From positions 1,764,001 to 1,828,000 of the forward strand of contig NZ_PKRT01000001.1 of assembly GCF_002855555.1 (NCBI RefSeq): DNA of 64,000 nucleotides. The letters run 5' to 3'. This document shows, piece by piece, positions 27,052 through 35,891 of this stretch (within the stretch, counting starts at the first letter, position 1; the number at the start of each line of letters is the position of its first letter). The DNA is from Novosphingobium sp. TH158. GTDB taxonomy: Bacteria > Pseudomonadota > Alphaproteobacteria > Sphingomonadales > Sphingomonadaceae. A program made the position numbers and the translations under genes. The notes under the pieces were generated by a model. That model did no database searches. It worked only from the letters and a program-made list of their open reading frames with translations, and had not been told where the DNA came from.

Positions 27052-27591
27052 ATGAAGGCAATCGGCCCCCTAGCGCTAATCACCCTGTTCCTTGCCGGAT
27101 GCGCCTCGCAGCAAAGGCCTGCGCCCGCACCGGTTCCGCAAGCAACCCCGGCCCCGGTGCGCGCCGCGCCCGTGCCGACTGTGCCCCGAACAGTCGCCCC
27201 GCCACCGACGGCCGACTGGCGCGATGCCCCGCAGACGCCGGGCGCCTGGTCATGGCAGAAGCGCGATGGCCGCTCGGTCGCCTCCTTCGGTTCGCCGGCT
27301 TCTGCCCTGCTGACGCTGGGCTGCAATCCCGCTGCCCGGCAGGTTGCCATCGGCTACACGCCTGGCGGCCCGCTGCCTTCGCTGCTGACGATCACCACCA
27401 CCTTCTCGCGCCGGGCGCTGGACATGGCGAGCGAAAACGCCCGCGCCGTGGCCATCCTGTCGGCAAGCGATGGCCTGCTGGACGACATGGCCTTCAGCCG
27501 CGGCCGCTTCATGGTGGAGGCCCCCGGCAACCGCCCGCTCTACGTGCCGAGCGCGCCGGAGATCAGCCGCGTGGTCGAGGATTGCCGCTGA
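27052..27591 (+). CDS. Hypothetical lipoprotein with Pro/Ala linker
   Basis: The 179-residue product has a lipoprotein signal peptide (IGPLALITLFLAGC, lipobox LAGC). A Pro/Ala-rich linker of about 40 residues precedes a compact domain containing WSWQKRDGRSVASFG and a pair of cysteines (LGCNP and the C-terminal EDCR). It is probably anchored in the outer-membrane inner leaflet; the domain fold is not recognised. The ATG at 27052 has GGGG just before it, and long open sequence upstream is only a shadow of tlyA. It diverges from tlyA. Confidence 0.75.
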   Translation: MKAIGPLALITLFLAGCASQQRPAPAPVPQATPAPVRAAPVPTVPRTVAPPPTADWRDAPQTPGAWSWQKRDGRSVASFGSPASALLTLGCNPAARQVAIGYTPGGPLPSLLTITTTFSRRALDMASENARAVAILSASDGLLDDMAFSRGRFMVEAPGNRPLYVPSAPEISRVVEDCR

Positions 27592-27772
27592 AGCCAAGAC
27601 GGCTGGGGAAAACCCGCCCGAAAGCCGGGATTCCGACAGCAAAATATTTTGCGGCAAGTCTTGTCGTTCGCCCTCACATGAATCACATTGATGGCAAGGT
27701 CGGCGATGCGATTTGCCGCCCCAGCCCCGAGAGGGGCGACTTTGGCTTCAACAGCGCGAAAGGAGGTGACCG

Positions 27773-27829
27773 ATGTCTCATGGTTCAGCAGGGAGGTCGG
27801 TAATCCGCGTCATGGAGCATTATCGCTGA
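27773..27829 (+). CDS. Possible 18-residue small protein
   Basis: AGGAGGTGA at 27761-27769 is a near-ideal Shine-Dalgarno sequence, stronger than that of any other gene in the window. It is placed three bases before an ATG that reads MSHGSAGRSVIRVMEHYR and then TGA. The peptide is basic and has no signal or membrane segment. Translation is plausible because of the ribosome-binding site. Function is unknown; it may be a regulatory leader peptide or a bona fide small protein. Confidence 0.45.
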   Translation: MSHGSAGRSVIRVMEHYR

Positions 27830-27885
27830 TTCCAGACATTGCGATAAAGGCTTCGTGAGCGGCACTTTCCGGCCGCTGACCATGC

Positions 27886-27919
27886 GAAGGGCTGCACCGT
27901 CAGGCGGTTGCAGCCCTTC
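27886..27919. terminator. Probable bidirectional terminator hairpin
   Basis: GAAGGGCTGCA (27886-27896) and TGCAGCCCTTC (27909-27919) form an 11-bp perfect stem with a 12-base loop, followed by TCATTTCT. It stands between the small-ORF locus on the plus strand and the 3' end of the minus-strand reductase gene and could terminate both transcripts. Confidence 0.65.
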
Positions 27920-27957
27920 TCATTTCTGGTCCTGACAGGGGAGTCCGGCGCGGGGCT

Positions 27958-29010
27958 TCACCGCCGCACCAGCCCCTGCGGCTTGACCACGCCAAGGTCG
28001 AAGTGGGTGACGATCCCCGGCTCCGCATCGCAGACGTCGGGCACTACCGTGCAGCCCAGCAGCCCGGTCCAGGGAATGCCATAGAACGGCTGGCGGCCGT
28101 CCGCCTCTTCCTGGCCCATCAGGTGGCATTCCAGCGGCGGATCGCCGTGGATGCGGACGCGGTACTTGGCCTCGCCCTGTTCCCACAGCGGATCGAGATC
28201 GGTGCCGAGCTGCCAGTAGAAGTGATAGACGATCAGCGGCTTGCCCTGCACCCAGGCGGTCCATTCGTAATGCTGGCCGCCGCAAGTGCCCTGCTTCACC
28301 ACGCCGTGATCGTGGACGATATCGGCAGTCGCCTTTGAAACCTCGAACCGCGTGGTCACTTTCTCGATCTCGACGCCCAGCCCCTCGGCGATCATCTGCA
28401 TCGAGGAATAGAAGTGCTGATAGGTATCCGGCCCGCGGCGCGGATTGGCCAGCAGTTCGTCGCAGTCCGCGCCGAAGCCCATGATCTCGGTATAGATCAT
28501 CGGATTGCGCTTCTTGTCGATGATTTCGGTAACCTCGACGCAGTCGATCCGGCTCATCAGCCGGGCAAGGGTGAGCGGCAGGATGTCGCTGGCAAAGCCC
28601 GGGTGGATGCCGCAGGAATGGAACGAGGTGCCGCCCTTCTCGCAGGCCGCTTCGATCCGCACCTGCTTTTCAGCAAACCACTTGTTCGGGACATGCGGGC
28701 CGGCGGGCGAGATGACGTTCTTGCCGCTTTCCAGCAGGCGGCAGACCATGTCGACCGGCGGGGTCATCATGCTGGGGGCGAACAGCACGGCGTCCGCCTC
28801 CATCGCCAGGATCGCCTCTTCGCTGTCGGTGCAGAGCACGCCCGTTTTCGGCAGGCCGACGATATCGCCCGCATCCTTGCCGACCTTGTCCGGATTGGTG
28901 ACGAGCACGCCGACCAGCTCGGTAACGGGGTTCTCGATGAAATACTTGAGCGCGGCCGAACCGACCACGCCGGTGGCCCACTGGATGACCTTGTAGGTTT
29001 TCTGCGCCAT
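27958..29010 (-). CDS. DapB-like NAD(P)-binding reductase (dihydrodipicolinate reductase-like family)
   Basis: The 350-residue protein has an N-terminal Rossmann fold (VIQWATGVVGSAALKYFI, then LVGVLVTNPDKVGKDAG). It resembles the dihydrodipicolinate reductase / 2,4-diaminopentanoate dehydrogenase-like group found in mycobacteria and sphingomonads next to lipid or steroid catabolism genes. A central conserved segment reads SFHSCGIHPGFASDILP. It follows the SDR gene at 29022 by 11 bases and is probably cotranscribed with it. It is not the lysine-pathway DapB, which is about 270 residues. The substrate is unknown. Confidence 0.75.
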   Translation of the reverse strand: MAQKTYKVIQWATGVVGSAALKYFIENPVTELVGVLVTNPDKVGKDAGDIVGLPKTGVLCTDSEEAILAMEADAVLFAPSMMTPPVDMVCRLLESGKNVISPAGPHVPNKWFAEKQVRIEAACEKGGTSFHSCGIHPGFASDILPLTLARLMSRIDCVEVTEIIDKKRNPMIYTEIMGFGADCDELLANPRRGPDTYQHFYSSMQMIAEGLGVEIEKVTTRFEVSKATADIVHDHGVVKQGTCGGQHYEWTAWVQGKPLIVYHFYWQLGTDLDPLWEQGEAKYRVRIHGDPPLECHLMGQEEADGRQPFYGIPWTGLLGCTVVPDVCDAEPGIVTHFDLGVVKPQGLVRR

Positions 29011-29021
29011 CGCCTGTCTCC

Positions 29022-29828
29022 TCAGTTGAGCCCGCGGACCTGTCCGCCGTCGACTCGGTAATTCGCGCCGGTAATGAAGCCGTTGAGCGGACTGGCCAGC
29101 AGCGCGGCGACCATCGCCAGCTCGCGCGGCAGGCCAAAGCGGCCGGCGGGCGGCACTTCGAACACGGCCTCTGCCGCCAGCCGTTCATTGACCTGGTCAG
29201 CGGTCAGGCTTTCGTCGCCGAACTTCATGCGTCCGAAGCGCACCAGCCCGTCGACCAGGATCACGCCGGGCGAAAGCACGTTGGCCGTTACGTTCACCCC
29301 GCGCAGCGAACCGGCAAGACTGAAGGTGTAATTGTTGAGCGCCGCCTTCGCCGCCGAATAGTCGGCCCCCATGTAGTTGGGCTGCATGGCCACCGCGCTG
29401 GAAACGTTGACGATGCGGCCCAGCCGGTTCGCCACCATGTCCGGCACGCTCAGCTCGCACAGCTGGATGGCACCGAGCGCATTGGCCTTGAAGTTGGAGA
29501 TATAGTCTGACGCCGGGATCGCTGCCGGGGGCTTCGAGGTGTTGCCTTCGGAATTGCCGCCGGCATTGTTGATCAGCACCTCGATATTGCCGCCCAGCGC
29601 CGCGACCGCTTCGGTATGGACGCTGGCCGCCTGGCCATCTTCGGCAAGCTCGCCGATGGCAACGCCTGCCGCACCGATGGCCGCCGCGACCTTTTCCGCC
29701 CGTTCCCGGTTGCGGCCGTGAATGACCACCTTTGCGCCTTCATCGGCAAAGAGTTGGGCGATTGCCTCGCCGATGCCGCTGCTCGATCCGGTGACCAGCA
29801 CGCGGCGGCCCTTGAGCCCCAGGTCCAT
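29022..29828 (-). CDS. Short-chain dehydrogenase/reductase
   Basis: The classical SDR of 268 residues has the cofactor motif GSSSGIGEAIA (GxxxGxG), NNAGGN, the catalytic serine in NVSSAVAMQ, and YxxxK as YSAAKAAL. A C-terminal GANYRVDGGQ closes the fold. The arginine in HGRNRE after the second strand suggests NADP preference. It probably interconverts an alcohol and ketone in the same pathway as the downstream DapB-like reductase, 11 bases away. The substrate cannot be inferred. Confidence 0.88.
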   Translation of the reverse strand: MDLGLKGRRVLVTGSSSGIGEAIAQLFADEGAKVVIHGRNRERAEKVAAAIGAAGVAIGELAEDGQAASVHTEAVAALGGNIEVLINNAGGNSEGNTSKPPAAIPASDYISNFKANALGAIQLCELSVPDMVANRLGRIVNVSSAVAMQPNYMGADYSAAKAALNNYTFSLAGSLRGVNVTANVLSPGVILVDGLVRFGRMKFGDESLTADQVNERLAAEAVFEVPPAGRFGLPRELAMVAALLASPLNGFITGANYRVDGGQVRGLN

Positions 29829-29949
29829 TCTCGCATCCTCTTCCTGTTATTACCGCCATAAGAGGTGCAAGCCTGCCGCTTGGCAAGGGCGGGTGAAAGC
29901 ACCTTGCCGCACGTCCGGAAACTCCGTGATGGCGATGGCGGCAGCAACG

Positions 29950-29970
29950 GGGGCCCGCGCCCCTCTTTTC
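29950..29970 (+). terminator. Terminator-like hairpin in the ilvE leader
   Basis: The 268-base region between divergent SDR and ilvE holds GGGGC-CCGC-GCCCC followed by TCTTTTC. It is shaped like an intrinsic terminator on the plus strand, about 125 bases before the ilvE start. It may attenuate ilvE or end upstream read-through. No run of Leu, Val or Ile codons was found next to it, so classical attenuation is not supported. Confidence 0.3.
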
Positions 29971-30096
29971 TCCCCCGGGGTTTGCGCCTAGACACTCTGC
30001 TAGCAACGGCCTTCCGGCCAATAATTCCACTTTCCTTGCCGTGGGCGTAATTTTCGTTCAATGGCCAGGCCCTTTTTTGTAACCAAGGATCGAATC

Positions 30097-31200
<1,104 letters not shown>

Positions 31201-31303
31201 ACCGTTACAGAGTCGCATTTTTACTAGCTGAATCCCCCCGGCATGGGGCATAAGCTGCTGCGTGCAATCGCGGTAGCAGGGCTATCGGCATCCGGGGGAT
31301 GGC

Positions 31304-32548
31304 GTGGCAGGTCGGGGCGGAAAATCGGGCAAGCGGAAAGCGGCACCGCGCTGGCGCAGGCTTGATGCTCGCCATCTTGCGCCGTTCGCCGTCCTGCTGC
31401 TGGCCGCAGACCATCTCGAACCGTCCGACCCGGCCAATCCACCGTGGAGCGACGAACAGGTCGCACAACTGCTTCATATTGCCGCCACCGCTCCGGAAGA
31501 CGGGCTGCTCCGGCCCGATACCACCGCGCTGGAAAACGCCATCCGCAGGGACCGGCCCGGCGCCATTGCGCGCGAGGCGAACGGGCTGGCGCTGGGCCTC
31601 GCCCGCCAGCACCTGCTGGGCGCGGCCCCGGCCAGCGAGCGGGTGGAATGGTACATCGTCGATACCGACAAGACCGAAGGCCTGCCCCAAGCCATCGCTG
31701 CCGCCCTGGCCGAGAACCGCCTGCCCGCCCTGTTCGACAGCCTGCGGCCAAGCCATCCCGATTACCGGGCGCTGCGTGCCGCCCTGGGCAACGAGCGTGA
31801 TCCGGCCCGGCAGGCCGCGCTCGTCCGCACCATGGACCGCTGGCGCTGGCTGCCGAATGATCTGGGCGATGACTTCATCATGGCCAATGCCGCCGGCTTC
31901 GAGGTGAAGCTGTGGCGCCGTGGCGAACAGGTGAAGCGCTGGGCGGCGATATCGGGCAAGTCCAGCACGCCCACACCCTCGCTGATGGCCGAAGCGACCG
32001 CGGTCAATTTCAACCCCTGGTGGGAGGTGCCGGCCAGCATCGCCAAGGAAAGCGGTATGCGCGCCGGCGGGCGCTATGTCTGGTCGGGCAAGCATTTCCG
32101 CCAGCCGCCGGGGCCGAGCAATGCCTTGGGCCGGGTGAAGGTGATCATGCCCAATTCGCACAACATCTACTTGCACGATACGCCGAGCCGCGGCCTGTTC
32201 GGGGCAGAGCAGCGCGCCTTCAGCCACGGCTGCCTGCGGGTGGAAGATGCGCTGGGCTTTGCCCACACCCTGCTGGACGGAACCATGAGCCGCGCCGAGA
32301 TCGACAAGCTGTTCGAACCGCCCAAGCCCGCCCCCGGCGGGGCAGCACTCGCAACCTCCTCCGCGCCGCCGCAGCCCAAGTCGACTGTGGTCCACCTGCC
32401 GGTCAGGATCCCGGTCTATGTCACTTATATGACCGTAACCGTGCGCTCCGACGGTTCGCTGGCCTATCACCGGGATATCTATGGCCGCGATGCGCGGCTC
32501 GCCTCGCTGGTGCCTGGCCTGTCGAGGCCGCAGCTGGCGCTTCAGTAG
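31304..32548 (+). CDS. L,D-transpeptidase (YkuD domain) with N-terminal scaffold region
   Basis: The 414-residue protein starts at a GTG preceded by GGGGGA. It has a basic N terminus with one hydrophobic stretch (LAPFAVLLLAA) that may be a signal anchor. A helical scaffold region spans about 40-190. The YkuD catalytic domain carries IYLHDTPSRGLF and the active-site SHGCLRVED with nucleophilic cysteine. The motif is complete, so cross-linking of peptidoglycan stems (3-3 links) or attachment of proteins to them is expected in the periplasm. The large size resembles YcbB/LdtD-type enzymes rather than short LdtA-like ones. Confidence 0.88.
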   Translation: MAGRGGKSGKRKAAPRWRRLDARHLAPFAVLLLAADHLEPSDPANPPWSDEQVAQLLHIAATAPEDGLLRPDTTALENAIRRDRPGAIAREANGLALGLARQHLLGAAPASERVEWYIVDTDKTEGLPQAIAAALAENRLPALFDSLRPSHPDYRALRAALGNERDPARQAALVRTMDRWRWLPNDLGDDFIMANAAGFEVKLWRRGEQVKRWAAISGKSSTPTPSLMAEATAVNFNPWWEVPASIAKESGMRAGGRYVWSGKHFRQPPGPSNALGRVKVIMPNSHNIYLHDTPSRGLFGAEQRAFSHGCLRVEDALGFAHTLLDGTMSRAEIDKLFEPPKPAPGGAALATSSAPPQPKSTVVHLPVRIPVYVTYMTVTVRSDGSLAYHRDIYGRDARLASLVPGLSRPQLALQ

Positions 32549-32568
32549 TCGCCTTTGGTCAAATGCCG

Positions 32569-33507
32569 TCAGCTCGCAGGGGCGGTGGCACCGTCCGGCA
32601 GGCCCGGAACCGGATCGGGCGCGCGCAGCGAAGAGCCTGGCGCGGGCCAGCCGGCGGGCAGGTGCTCACTGAACCAGATCAGCCGCCCATGCGCCTCGGC
32701 CGGCTCGATGGCGAAGCGCGTGTCGGCAGATCCGCGCAGGGTGAAACCGCGCGCCGCCAGGTGATCCCAGGCCGCCTGCGCGCTCCTGACCTTGAAGGTT
32801 ATGCCACACATGCCGGATGCACCCTGCGGCGGTGGGGACAGCGCCTCCATCACCGTATCGCACAGCCGGAATGCGATGCCCTTTGCCCCTTCGCCCGGCA
32901 GTTCGCGTTCCGATAGCAAGGGCAGTTCCAGCCGCGTGCCGAACAGATCCCGCGCCTCGGCAAGGTCAGGCGCGGCGACATCGACCGAGAGCAGTCCCTC
33001 GATCCCCAGCGGGTGATCCTGCGCCCAGCGCTGCGGCGCCCAATCAGGCTTCAGGCGCGGATCGCCGGGCAGTTCGCCCTGCATGACCTCGATACGGATG
33101 CCCAGCACCTGCCGCTTGGAAATAAGGAAATACTTGTCCTCCATCCCGCAGTCGAAGTGCAGGGAAAAGTCCCGGCTTTCGAACCAGCGAGCCGCCGCGG
33201 GCAGGTCTGCTGCGCGGAAGGCAAGTCCGATCCAGCGGTTTTCGCCGGCAGAGCGGCGCAGCATGTCGCCCAGCGGATTGCCCGGCTCCGCCCCGGGACC
33301 GGCAGGGGCAATGGGGATCAGCATGGTATCGCCCACCACCATCAGCCGCTCTTCACGGTCGAAGCGGTAATGCGCGGTTTCCGGCGTCACCAGCATTTCA
33401 TAGGCGGTCTGCGCCCCGAACAGGTCAAGGATGAAGGCATCGCAGGCGGGCCGATCTGCATTGTCGGCAATCGCCCAACTGATATGCGCCAGCGGCAGCC
33501 ACGCCAT
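32569..33507 (-). CDS. VOC-superfamily protein with two glyoxalase-like modules
   Basis: This 312-residue protein appears to contain two VOC modules, about residues 1-130 and 150-300. The second has SVDVAAPDLAEARDLFGTRLEL and GITFKVRSAQAAWDHLAARG. AAGGAGAGGG just before the ATG at 33507 decides the start. The family includes extradiol dioxygenases and glyoxalase-like enzymes; which metal ligands remain cannot be judged confidently. It diverges from yghU at 33586. Function unassigned. Confidence 0.7.
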   Translation of the reverse strand: MAWLPLAHISWAIADNADRPACDAFILDLFGAQTAYEMLVTPETAHYRFDREERLMVVGDTMLIPIAPAGPGAEPGNPLGDMLRRSAGENRWIGLAFRAADLPAAARWFESRDFSLHFDCGMEDKYFLISKRQVLGIRIEVMQGELPGDPRLKPDWAPQRWAQDHPLGIEGLLSVDVAAPDLAEARDLFGTRLELPLLSERELPGEGAKGIAFRLCDTVMEALSPPPQGASGMCGITFKVRSAQAAWDHLAARGFTLRGSADTRFAIEPAEAHGRLIWFSEHLPAGWPAPGSSLRAPDPVPGLPDGATAPAS

Positions 33508-33585
33508 CACCCTCTCCTTATCTTGCCCGCTTGCATTGAAGCCGTGCGCGTCGCCATAGTCCATGGGCAAAAGGAGATTTACCGC

Positions 33586-34422
33586 ATGGCCGATGCCTAT
33601 GTTCCGCCCCGCGTCTGGCAGCCGAAAGAGGCCGACGGCCCCTTCGCCGCAATCAACCGGCCGGTCGCCGGACCGACGCACGAAGCCGAACTGCCGGTGG
33701 GCCGCCACCCGTTCCAGCTCTATTCGCTGGCCACGCCCAACGGCAAGAAGGTGACGATCCTGCTGGAGGAGCTGCTGGAAGCAGGCAAGGCGGCTGACTA
33801 TGACGCCTGGCTGATCGACATCCTGAAGGGCGACCAGTTTTCGTCAGGCTTCGTCGCGATCAACCCCAACTCCAAGATCCCGGCCCTGCTCGACCGCTCC
33901 GGCCCGGAACCCGTGCGGGTATTCGAATCGGGATCGATCCTGGTCTACCTGGCCGAGAAATTCGGGATGTTCCTGCCGGACGACCTGAAAGGCCGGACGG
34001 AGTGCCTTTCCTGGCTGTTCTGGCAGATGGGCGCACAGCCCTTCATCTCGGGCGGGTTCGGCCATTTCTATCACTACGCGCCAGTGAAGATCGAATACGC
34101 CATCGATCGCTATGCGATGGAAACCAAGCGCCTTCTCGATGTCGCCGACCGGCGCCTGGGCGAGGCGCGGTTCTTTGCCGGCGACAGCTATTCAATTGCC
34201 GACATGGCGCTTTACCCCTGGTACGCCGGGCTGTTTTCAGGGACGACCTATGGCGGCGCGGCGGAGTTCCTGAGCCTGCAAGACTATGCCCATATTCCGC
34301 GCTGGCTGGCAGAGATCGGCCAGCGCCCGGGGGTGAAGCGCGGCATGGTGGTCAATGACCGCGAGATCATGCCCGAACGCCACGAGGCATCGGACTTCGA
34401 CACGATCGACTGGAGGGGCTGA
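33586..34422 (+). CDS. yghU: Glutathione-dependent disulfide-bond oxidoreductase (GST family)
   Basis: The 278-residue protein is closely similar in remembered sequence to E. coli YghU. Matching segments are INRPVAGPTHEAELPVG, QLYSLATPNGKKVTILLEE, NPNSKIPAL, FGHFYHYAPVKIEYAI and AGDSYSIADMALYPW. YghU is a GST-fold enzyme that binds two glutathione molecules and has disulfide reductase and peroxidase activity. The start at 33586 has AAGGAG upstream. The esterase gene follows 32 bases later on the same strand, but no shared pathway is evident. Confidence 0.93.
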   Translation: MADAYVPPRVWQPKEADGPFAAINRPVAGPTHEAELPVGRHPFQLYSLATPNGKKVTILLEELLEAGKAADYDAWLIDILKGDQFSSGFVAINPNSKIPALLDRSGPEPVRVFESGSILVYLAEKFGMFLPDDLKGRTECLSWLFWQMGAQPFISGGFGHFYHYAPVKIEYAIDRYAMETKRLLDVADRRLGEARFFAGDSYSIADMALYPWYAGLFSGTTYGGAAEFLSLQDYAHIPRWLAEIGQRPGVKRGMVVNDREIMPERHEASDFDTIDWRG

Positions 34423-34454
34423 CGAAGGCCGACGAACCCCTCGCCCCTGGCGCC

Positions 34455-35408
34455 GTGCGCCTGCCGGCTCGCGTCATCCCCTTGCCGCAGACCATCAGCG
34501 AGGAAGCCCGCGCTTTTCTTGCCAACCCAATGTTCGGCCACGAGCCAGTGGTTCCCGCGCTCGATGATATCGAGGGCTGGCGGCGTCATTGCGCTGAAAG
34601 CAACGCCCGCATGGTCATGATGATGCGGATGCAGCGGGCCGGGATCGAATTCGAATCGCAGATCATCCGCCTGTCGAATGCCGACCTCCATGACGTCCGC
34701 CCGGCAAGGATCGTCGCGGACGACCGCGCCGTGCTTTACATCCACGGCGGGGCCTTCATCGTCGGCGGGGGCGAGGCAGCAGGCCTTGCTGCCGCGCAGA
34801 TCGCCGACATGATTGGCCTCAGGACCCTGTCCGTCGATTACCGGATGCCGCCCGATCACCCCTTCCCCGCGGGCCTCGACGATTGCGTGGAAGCATACCG
34901 CCTGCTTCTCGAAAGCTACGCGCCCGGCAACATCGCGGTCTACGGCGGCTCGGCCGGGGCCAACCTGGCAGTGACGACCATTCTCAAGGCGCGCGATGAA
35001 GGACTGCCGCTGCCCGCCGCCTGCGTGCTGCATTCGCCGGTTTCGGACCTGCGCCAGATCGGCGATACCTTCACGACCAACACCGAACTCGATGTCGTGC
35101 TCAAACGACCCGGCGAATGGATGCCGGCACTCTATTCGGGCGGGCATGACCTGACCGATCCGTTGCTCTCGCCGGCGCTGGCGGACTTTTCCGCAGGCTT
35201 TCCGCCCACCGTGCTGACCTCTGGCACGCGCGACCTGCTGCTGTCGGACACCGTCCGCCTCCATCGGGCCATGCGCAAGGCCGGCCTGCGCGCGGACCTG
35301 CACGTGTGGGAGGCGATGTGCCACGGCATGGCCCATACCGCGCCCGAAGCGCAGGAGCTGCTGGGTGAGCACATCGCCTTCATGCGCGAGATGCTGCGGC
35401 TGGATTGA
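34455..35408 (+). CDS. Alpha/beta hydrolase (HSL-type esterase)
   Basis: The 317-residue protein has the hormone-sensitive-lipase features: the oxyanion motif HGGAF, the nucleophile Ser in GGSAG, an aspartate in the SGTRDLLLSD segment and the catalytic His in CHGMAH. It likely hydrolyses short-chain esters in the cytoplasm. The GTG start at 34455 has no clear ribosome-binding site. The open frame extends upstream without an ATG to a CTG at 34419 preceded by GGAGGGG, so the true N terminus may be up to 12 residues longer. Confidence 0.85.
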   Translation: MRLPARVIPLPQTISEEARAFLANPMFGHEPVVPALDDIEGWRRHCAESNARMVMMMRMQRAGIEFESQIIRLSNADLHDVRPARIVADDRAVLYIHGGAFIVGGGEAAGLAAAQIADMIGLRTLSVDYRMPPDHPFPAGLDDCVEAYRLLLESYAPGNIAVYGGSAGANLAVTTILKARDEGLPLPAACVLHSPVSDLRQIGDTFTTNTELDVVLKRPGEWMPALYSGGHDLTDPLLSPALADFSAGFPPTVLTSGTRDLLLSDTVRLHRAMRKAGLRADLHVWEAMCHGMAHTAPEAQELLGEHIAFMREMLRLD

Positions 35409-35455
35409 ACCCCCTTCCCATGGGGGCGAATCCCGTCTAACCGCCCATCCGCTGC

Positions 35456-35530
35456 TGGGGCGTCGCCAAGTGGTAAGGCACCGGTTTTTGGTACCGGCAT
35501 TCGCAGGTTCGAATCCTGCCGCCCCAGCCA
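35456..35530 (+). tRNA. tRNA-Gln (anticodon TTG)
   Basis: A 75-base cloverleaf with acceptor stem TGGGGCG/CGCCCCA, discriminator G and encoded CCA. The anticodon stem CCGGT/ACCGG holds the loop TTTTGGT with anticodon TTG for glutamine CAA/CAG codons. The T-loop GGTTCGAATCC is standard. It lies between the esterase gene and the cobalamin riboswitch, probably with its own promoter. Confidence 0.95.
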
Positions 35531-35608
35531 GCCATCTTCCAGACATCGCTGAAATTGCCCGATATCGCGGCCACGCCTTGCACAATGCTGCGGAAGCGAC
35601 TAGCGCGC

Positions 35609-35778
35609 GGGGCAGTGTCATAGGTTACCCGGGAGACCGGGTCTAAGAGGGAAGCGGGTTCAAATCCCGCGCTGCCCCCGCAACTGTGACCGGGGAGCGT
35701 GCCGCCACTCACGCCACTGGCTTCGGCCGGGAAGGCAGGCGGTTCGTGTCGATCCGGCAGCCAGGAGACCTGCCTGTT
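35609..35778 (+). ncRNA. Cobalamin (adenosylcobalamin) riboswitch
   Basis: The classic conserved elements are present in order: GGGAA near 35650, CTGCCCCCGCAACTGTGA with CGGGGA (about 35672-35695), GCCACTGGCTTCGGCCGGGAAGG and the B12 box AGCCAGGAGACCTGCC ending at 35774. It controls the downstream btuBFCD operon, which should be off when cobalamin is abundant. The 5' boundary is approximate. A hairpin at 35822 may be the expression platform. Confidence 0.93.
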
Positions 35779-35821
35779 GACCGTCGTTCCGCGCCGGGCG
35801 GGGTGTACCGGAATGCAGCGT

Positions 35822-35847
35822 GACCCCGGCAAATGCCTGCGGGGGTC
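35822..35847 (+). promoter_or_regulatory. Expression-platform-like hairpin downstream of the riboswitch
   Basis: GACCCC and GGGGTC pair around an inner GGCAAATGCC stem (35828-35837). The hairpin sits between the aptamer and the btuB ribosome-binding site at 35878. There is no strong T tract, so it might act by folding rather than as a simple intrinsic terminator. Confidence 0.45.
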
Positions 35848-35891
35848 TCTCGCCATGAACGGCATCAACGTTCATGACGGGAGTATTGCAA

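Larger units (their letters stand above)
27592..27957. other. 366-base intergenic locus with hairpins and a small ORF
   Basis: No longer gene fits this gap. From left to right it contains an AT-rich stretch near 27640, a GNRA-capped hairpin (GCCCC-GAGA-GGGGC at 27724-27737), a near-perfect Shine-Dalgarno sequence followed by an 18-codon ORF (27773-27829), a six-base-pair hairpin at 27858-27877 and a terminator-like hairpin at 27886-27919. The arrangement looks like a short independent transcript, a small RNA or small-protein gene. Confidence 0.45.

Noticed and set aside
27761-27772. AAAGGAGGTGACCG resembling the 3' end of 16S rRNA
   Set aside because: No other rRNA-like sequence surrounds it; it is a Shine-Dalgarno sequence before a short ORF.
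29929-29991. Possible 20-codon leader peptide upstream of ilvE
   Set aside because: It has no Leu/Val/Ile-rich codon run and no good ribosome-binding site, so attenuation is not supported.
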